A stretch of DNA of 64,000 nt, from positions 806,001 to 870,000 of the forward strand of contig NZ_JBGCCJ010000001.1 in the NCBI RefSeq assembly GCF_041262565.1. Reading direction: 5' to 3'. The position numbers and the translations under genes were made by a program. This document shows positions 61,766-64,000 of this stretch, in pieces. This stretch comes from Leifsonia sp. EB41 (GTDB lineage Bacteria > Actinomycetota > Actinomycetes > Actinomycetales > Microbacteriaceae). The notes below the pieces were generated by a model. The model was not told the origin of the DNA, did no database searches, and worked only from the letters and a program-made list of their open reading frames with translations. Each line of letters starts with the position of its first letter. The stretch's first letter is position 1.

Positions 61766-63421
61766 TCAGACGGCCGGCGCCAGCTCCTCCTCGGTCTCCT
61801 GCTCCGCGTCGTCCACGAGGAACCAGGTGTACGCCGGGATGGTCAGGAAGGTCGGGAACTCCTCCGCGAGCGACACCTCGGCCAGCAGTTCGGCCGCGTC
61901 GTCGAAGCGGTCCGCCACTCCCCCGGTGCGCGCGGCGGAGCTGAGCCGCATGCACTCCTCGGCCAGGATCCCGGCGACGAGCGCCCGGTCGACCGGCGTG
62001 CCCTCCGCGGTGACGACCCGGTTCTCGATCCACTGCCGAAGCAGCGAACGGGAGATCTCCGCGGTCGCGGCGTCCTCCATCAGCCCGTCGATCGCGACGG
62101 CCCCTGTGCCGCGCAGCCACGCCTCGATGTAGCGGAGGGCGACCGAGACGTTCGAGCGCACGCCCGCGTCGGTGACCGTGCCGCCGGCTGTCGTGACGTC
62201 CAGCAGGTCGGCGGCCGTGACGTGCACGTCGTCGCGCTGCCGGGTGACCTGGTTCGGCCGGTCGCCGAGCACCGCGTCGAATTCGGCGAGCGCGGTCGGG
62301 ATCAGGTCGGGATGGGCGACCCAGGTCCCGTCGAAGCCGTCGCCGGCCTCCCGGCGCTTGTCGTCGGCGACCTGCCCGAGGGCGCGCTCGGTCGCCTCGG
62401 CGTCGCGGCGGTTCGGGATGAAGGCGCTCATCCCGCCGATCGCGTGGGCGCCGCGCTTGTGGCACGTCGCAACCAGCAGCTCGGTGTAGGCCCGCATGAA
62501 CGGGACCGTCATCGTGATGCCGCTGCGGTCGCCGAACGCGAAGCGCTTGCCGCGGCCGAGGAACGTCTTGATGATCGAGAAGATGTAGTCCCAGCGGCCG
62601 GCGTTGAGGCCGGCGCAGTGGTCGCGCAGCTCGTAGAGGATCTCCTCCATCTCGAACGCGGCCGGGATGGTCTCGATGAGGACCGTCGCCCGGACCGTGC
62701 CGACCGGCATCCCGATCCGCTGCTGGGCGAAGACGAAGATGTCGTTCCAGAGCCGCGCCTCCAGGTGCGACTCCAGTTTCGGCAGGTAGAAGTACGGCCC
62801 GCGGCCCGACGCGACCAGCTCCTCGGCGTTGTGCCAGAAGTACAGGCCGAAGTCGGTGAGGGAGGCGCTCGCCGGGGCGGTGCGCCCGGCGCGGTCGGTG
62901 AAGGCGAGGTGCTTCTCGACCAGGTGCCAGCCGCGCGGGCGCATCACGATGGTCGGGGTGTGCTCGTGCGGCGTGGTGACCCGGTAGTCCTTACCCTCGG
63001 GGCTGGTGAAGGCGAGCTGCCCGCGGACCGCGTCGTGCAGGGTGCGCTGGCCGCCGACGACGTTCGCCCAGGTGGGGCTGGTGGCGTCCTCCTGGTCGGC
63101 GAGCCAGACCCTGGCTCCCGAGTTGAGGGCGTTGATCGCCATCTTCGGGTCGGTCGGGCCGGTGATCTCCACGCGGCGGTCCTCCAGGCCGGGACCGGCG
63201 CCGGCGACCCGCCAGTGCGGGTCCTCGCGGATCGCCTCGGTGGCGGAGAGGAAGCGCGGGTCGCGGCCGTTGCCGGCCTCCCCGCGGCGGCGCTGGCGCT
63301 CCAGCAGGAGCTCCTGGCGGCGCGCGGCGAAGGCCTGGTGCAGGTGGTCGACGAAGGCGAGCGCCTCCGGGGTCAGGATGTCGTCGGTCCCGTCGACGCG
63401 GGGACCGGTGATCTCGATCAT
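61766..63421 (-). CDS. aceB: Malate synthase A
   Basis: A 551-residue glyoxylate-shunt enzyme, condensing glyoxylate and acetyl-CoA to malate in the cytosol. Family marks are VWLADQEDATSPTWANVV, RPRGWHLVEKHLAF, LPKLESHLEARLWNDIF, VRATVLIETIPAAFEMEEILYELRDHCAGLNAGRWDYIFSIIK (listed by its key ETIPAAFEM and GLNCGRWDY-like parts) and GVRSNVSVALRYIEAWL. ATG 63421 has AAAGGA upstream. It lies just downstream of aceA, as in other shunt operons. Confidence 0.93.
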   Translation of the reverse strand: MIEITGPRVDGTDDILTPEALAFVDHLHQAFAARRQELLLERQRRRGEAGNGRDPRFLSATEAIREDPHWRVAGAGPGLEDRRVEITGPTDPKMAINALNSGARVWLADQEDATSPTWANVVGGQRTLHDAVRGQLAFTSPEGKDYRVTTPHEHTPTIVMRPRGWHLVEKHLAFTDRAGRTAPASASLTDFGLYFWHNAEELVASGRGPYFYLPKLESHLEARLWNDIFVFAQQRIGMPVGTVRATVLIETIPAAFEMEEILYELRDHCAGLNAGRWDYIFSIIKTFLGRGKRFAFGDRSGITMTVPFMRAYTELLVATCHKRGAHAIGGMSAFIPNRRDAEATERALGQVADDKRREAGDGFDGTWVAHPDLIPTALAEFDAVLGDRPNQVTRQRDDVHVTAADLLDVTTAGGTVTDAGVRSNVSVALRYIEAWLRGTGAVAIDGLMEDAATAEISRSLLRQWIENRVVTAEGTPVDRALVAGILAEECMRLSSAARTGGVADRFDDAAELLAEVSLAEEFPTFLTIPAYTWFLVDDAEQETEEELAPAV

Positions 63422-63455
63422 GGTCGTTGTCCTTTCGAGGTGTCCGCGGGGCGGA

Positions 63456-64000
63456 TCAGAACTGGTGCTGTTCGGTGGAGCCGACGAGGGCGAGGGTGGC
63501 GCTGGTGGGGTTGAGCGCGGTCGCGATGCGGTCGAAGTAGCCGGTGCCGACCTCCCGCTGGTGGCGGGTGGCGGTGTAGCCGGAGCTCTCGGAGGCGAAT
63601 TCGGCCTCCTGGAGGTCCACGTACGCGCTCATCTGCCGGTCGGCGTAGTCCTTGGCGAGCGTGAACATGGAGTAGTTGAGGGCGTGGAAGCCCGCGAGGG
63701 TGATGAACTGGAACGCATAGCCCATCGCCGCCAGCTCGCGCTGGAACCGGGCGATCGTCTCGTCGTCCAGGTGCTTGCGCCAGTTGAACGACGGCGAGCA
63801 GTTGTAGGCCAGCTTCTTGCCGGGGAACTGCGCGTGCACGGCCTCGGCGAACCGGCGGGCGAGCTCCAGGTCGGGCTCGGCGGACTCCACCCAGAGCAGG
63901 TCGGCGTACGGCGCGTAGGCGAGGCCGCGGGCGATGACCGGCTCGATGCCGTTGTTCACCTCGTAGAAGCCCTCCGCCGTGCGAGTCCCGGTGAGGAACG
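63456..64000 (-). CDS. aceA: Isocitrate lyase, C-terminal part (runs off the window)
   Basis: The last about 181 residues of isocitrate lyase, the first glyoxylate-shunt step. Visible are [42 protein letters not shown] (with the SPSFNW signature) and [20 protein letters not shown]. The catalytic KKCGH region lies before the window edge. Followed 34 nt later by aceB, a normal operon order. Confidence 0.95.
   Translation of the reverse strand, partial: FLTGTRTAEGFYEVNNGIEPVIARGLAYAPYADLLWVESAEPDLELARRFAEAVHAQFPGKKLAYNCSPSFNWRKHLDDETIARFQRELAAMGYAFQFITLAGFHALNYSMFTLAKDYADRQMSAYVDLQEAEFASESSGYTATRHQREVGTGYFDRIATALNPTSATLALVGSTEQHQF

Overview
The window is high-GC, gene-dense bacterial DNA with actinobacterial features: RNase J next to dapA, an M16 peptidase/dapB neighbourhood, a mycobacterial-type leucine-degradation cluster, NrtR-nadABC, GTG starts, TANNNT -10 elements and many 4-bp start/stop overlaps. 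Gene content and style best fit the Microbacteriaceae (Leifsonia-like). The family is an inference; the actinobacterial call is firm. No rRNA, tRNA, insertion sequence, prophage or CRISPR array was seen.

Layout. 0-10 kb holds lysine/cell-wall and RNA genes (rnj, dapA, dapB, M16 peptidase, phosphatase) with small forward genes between them (thioredoxin-like, DUF4395, OsmC, SDR epimerase, GNAT) and a TetR regulator. 10-19 kb is one reverse operon, accD-accA-acyl-CoA dehydrogenase-scoA-scoB-maoC-citE, with a divergent TetR gene and two operator dyads. It reads as branched-chain (leucine) acyl-CoA degradation ending in acetoacetyl-CoA. 19-31 kb holds a penicillin-acylase-type hydrolase, citrate synthase, dapC-fdxA, the EfeUOB iron-uptake operon behind a DtxR-type box, and typA. 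31-44 kb has two complete oligopeptide ABC transporters in the same orientation, separated by a tandem pair of small secreted cysteine-containing proteins. 44-48 kb is the least familiar region: a CPBP protease faces a tightly overlapped five-gene reverse operon of two near-identical lipoproteins, a class-3-type lipase with an unassigned helical C-terminus, and two small helical proteins. 48-53 kb is the glycine cleavage operon gcvT-gcvH-gcvP behind a tandem glycine riboswitch. 53-59 kb is nrtR-nadA-nadB-nadC-cysteine desulfurase. 59-64 kb has an MFS pump, a frameshifted carboxymuconolactone-decarboxylase-like gene with a cupin and a DUF488 gene, and the glyoxylate-shunt genes aceB and aceA (partial).

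How the genes work together. Leucine and glycine catabolism feed acetyl-CoA and C1 units into citrate synthase and the glyoxylate shunt. The peptide importers can supply the amino acids. FdxA, NadA and the desulfurase are linked through iron-sulfur chemistry, and EfeUOB supplies iron.

The strongest candidate for an undescribed system is the lipase/duplicated-lipoprotein operon at 45323-47985, which has the architecture of a toxin-immunity or secreted-enzyme/partner module. Other notable signals are a two-copy family of long intergenic palindromes (21673-21727 and 60321-60381), a repeated leaderless-start signature (TANNNT 6-7 nt before the start codon), several paired operator-like dyads, and the secreted paralogue pair at 36321-37057. 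Most intergenic gaps are under 300 bases; the only longer one (52628-53063) holds the glycine riboswitch and the NrtR-type operators.
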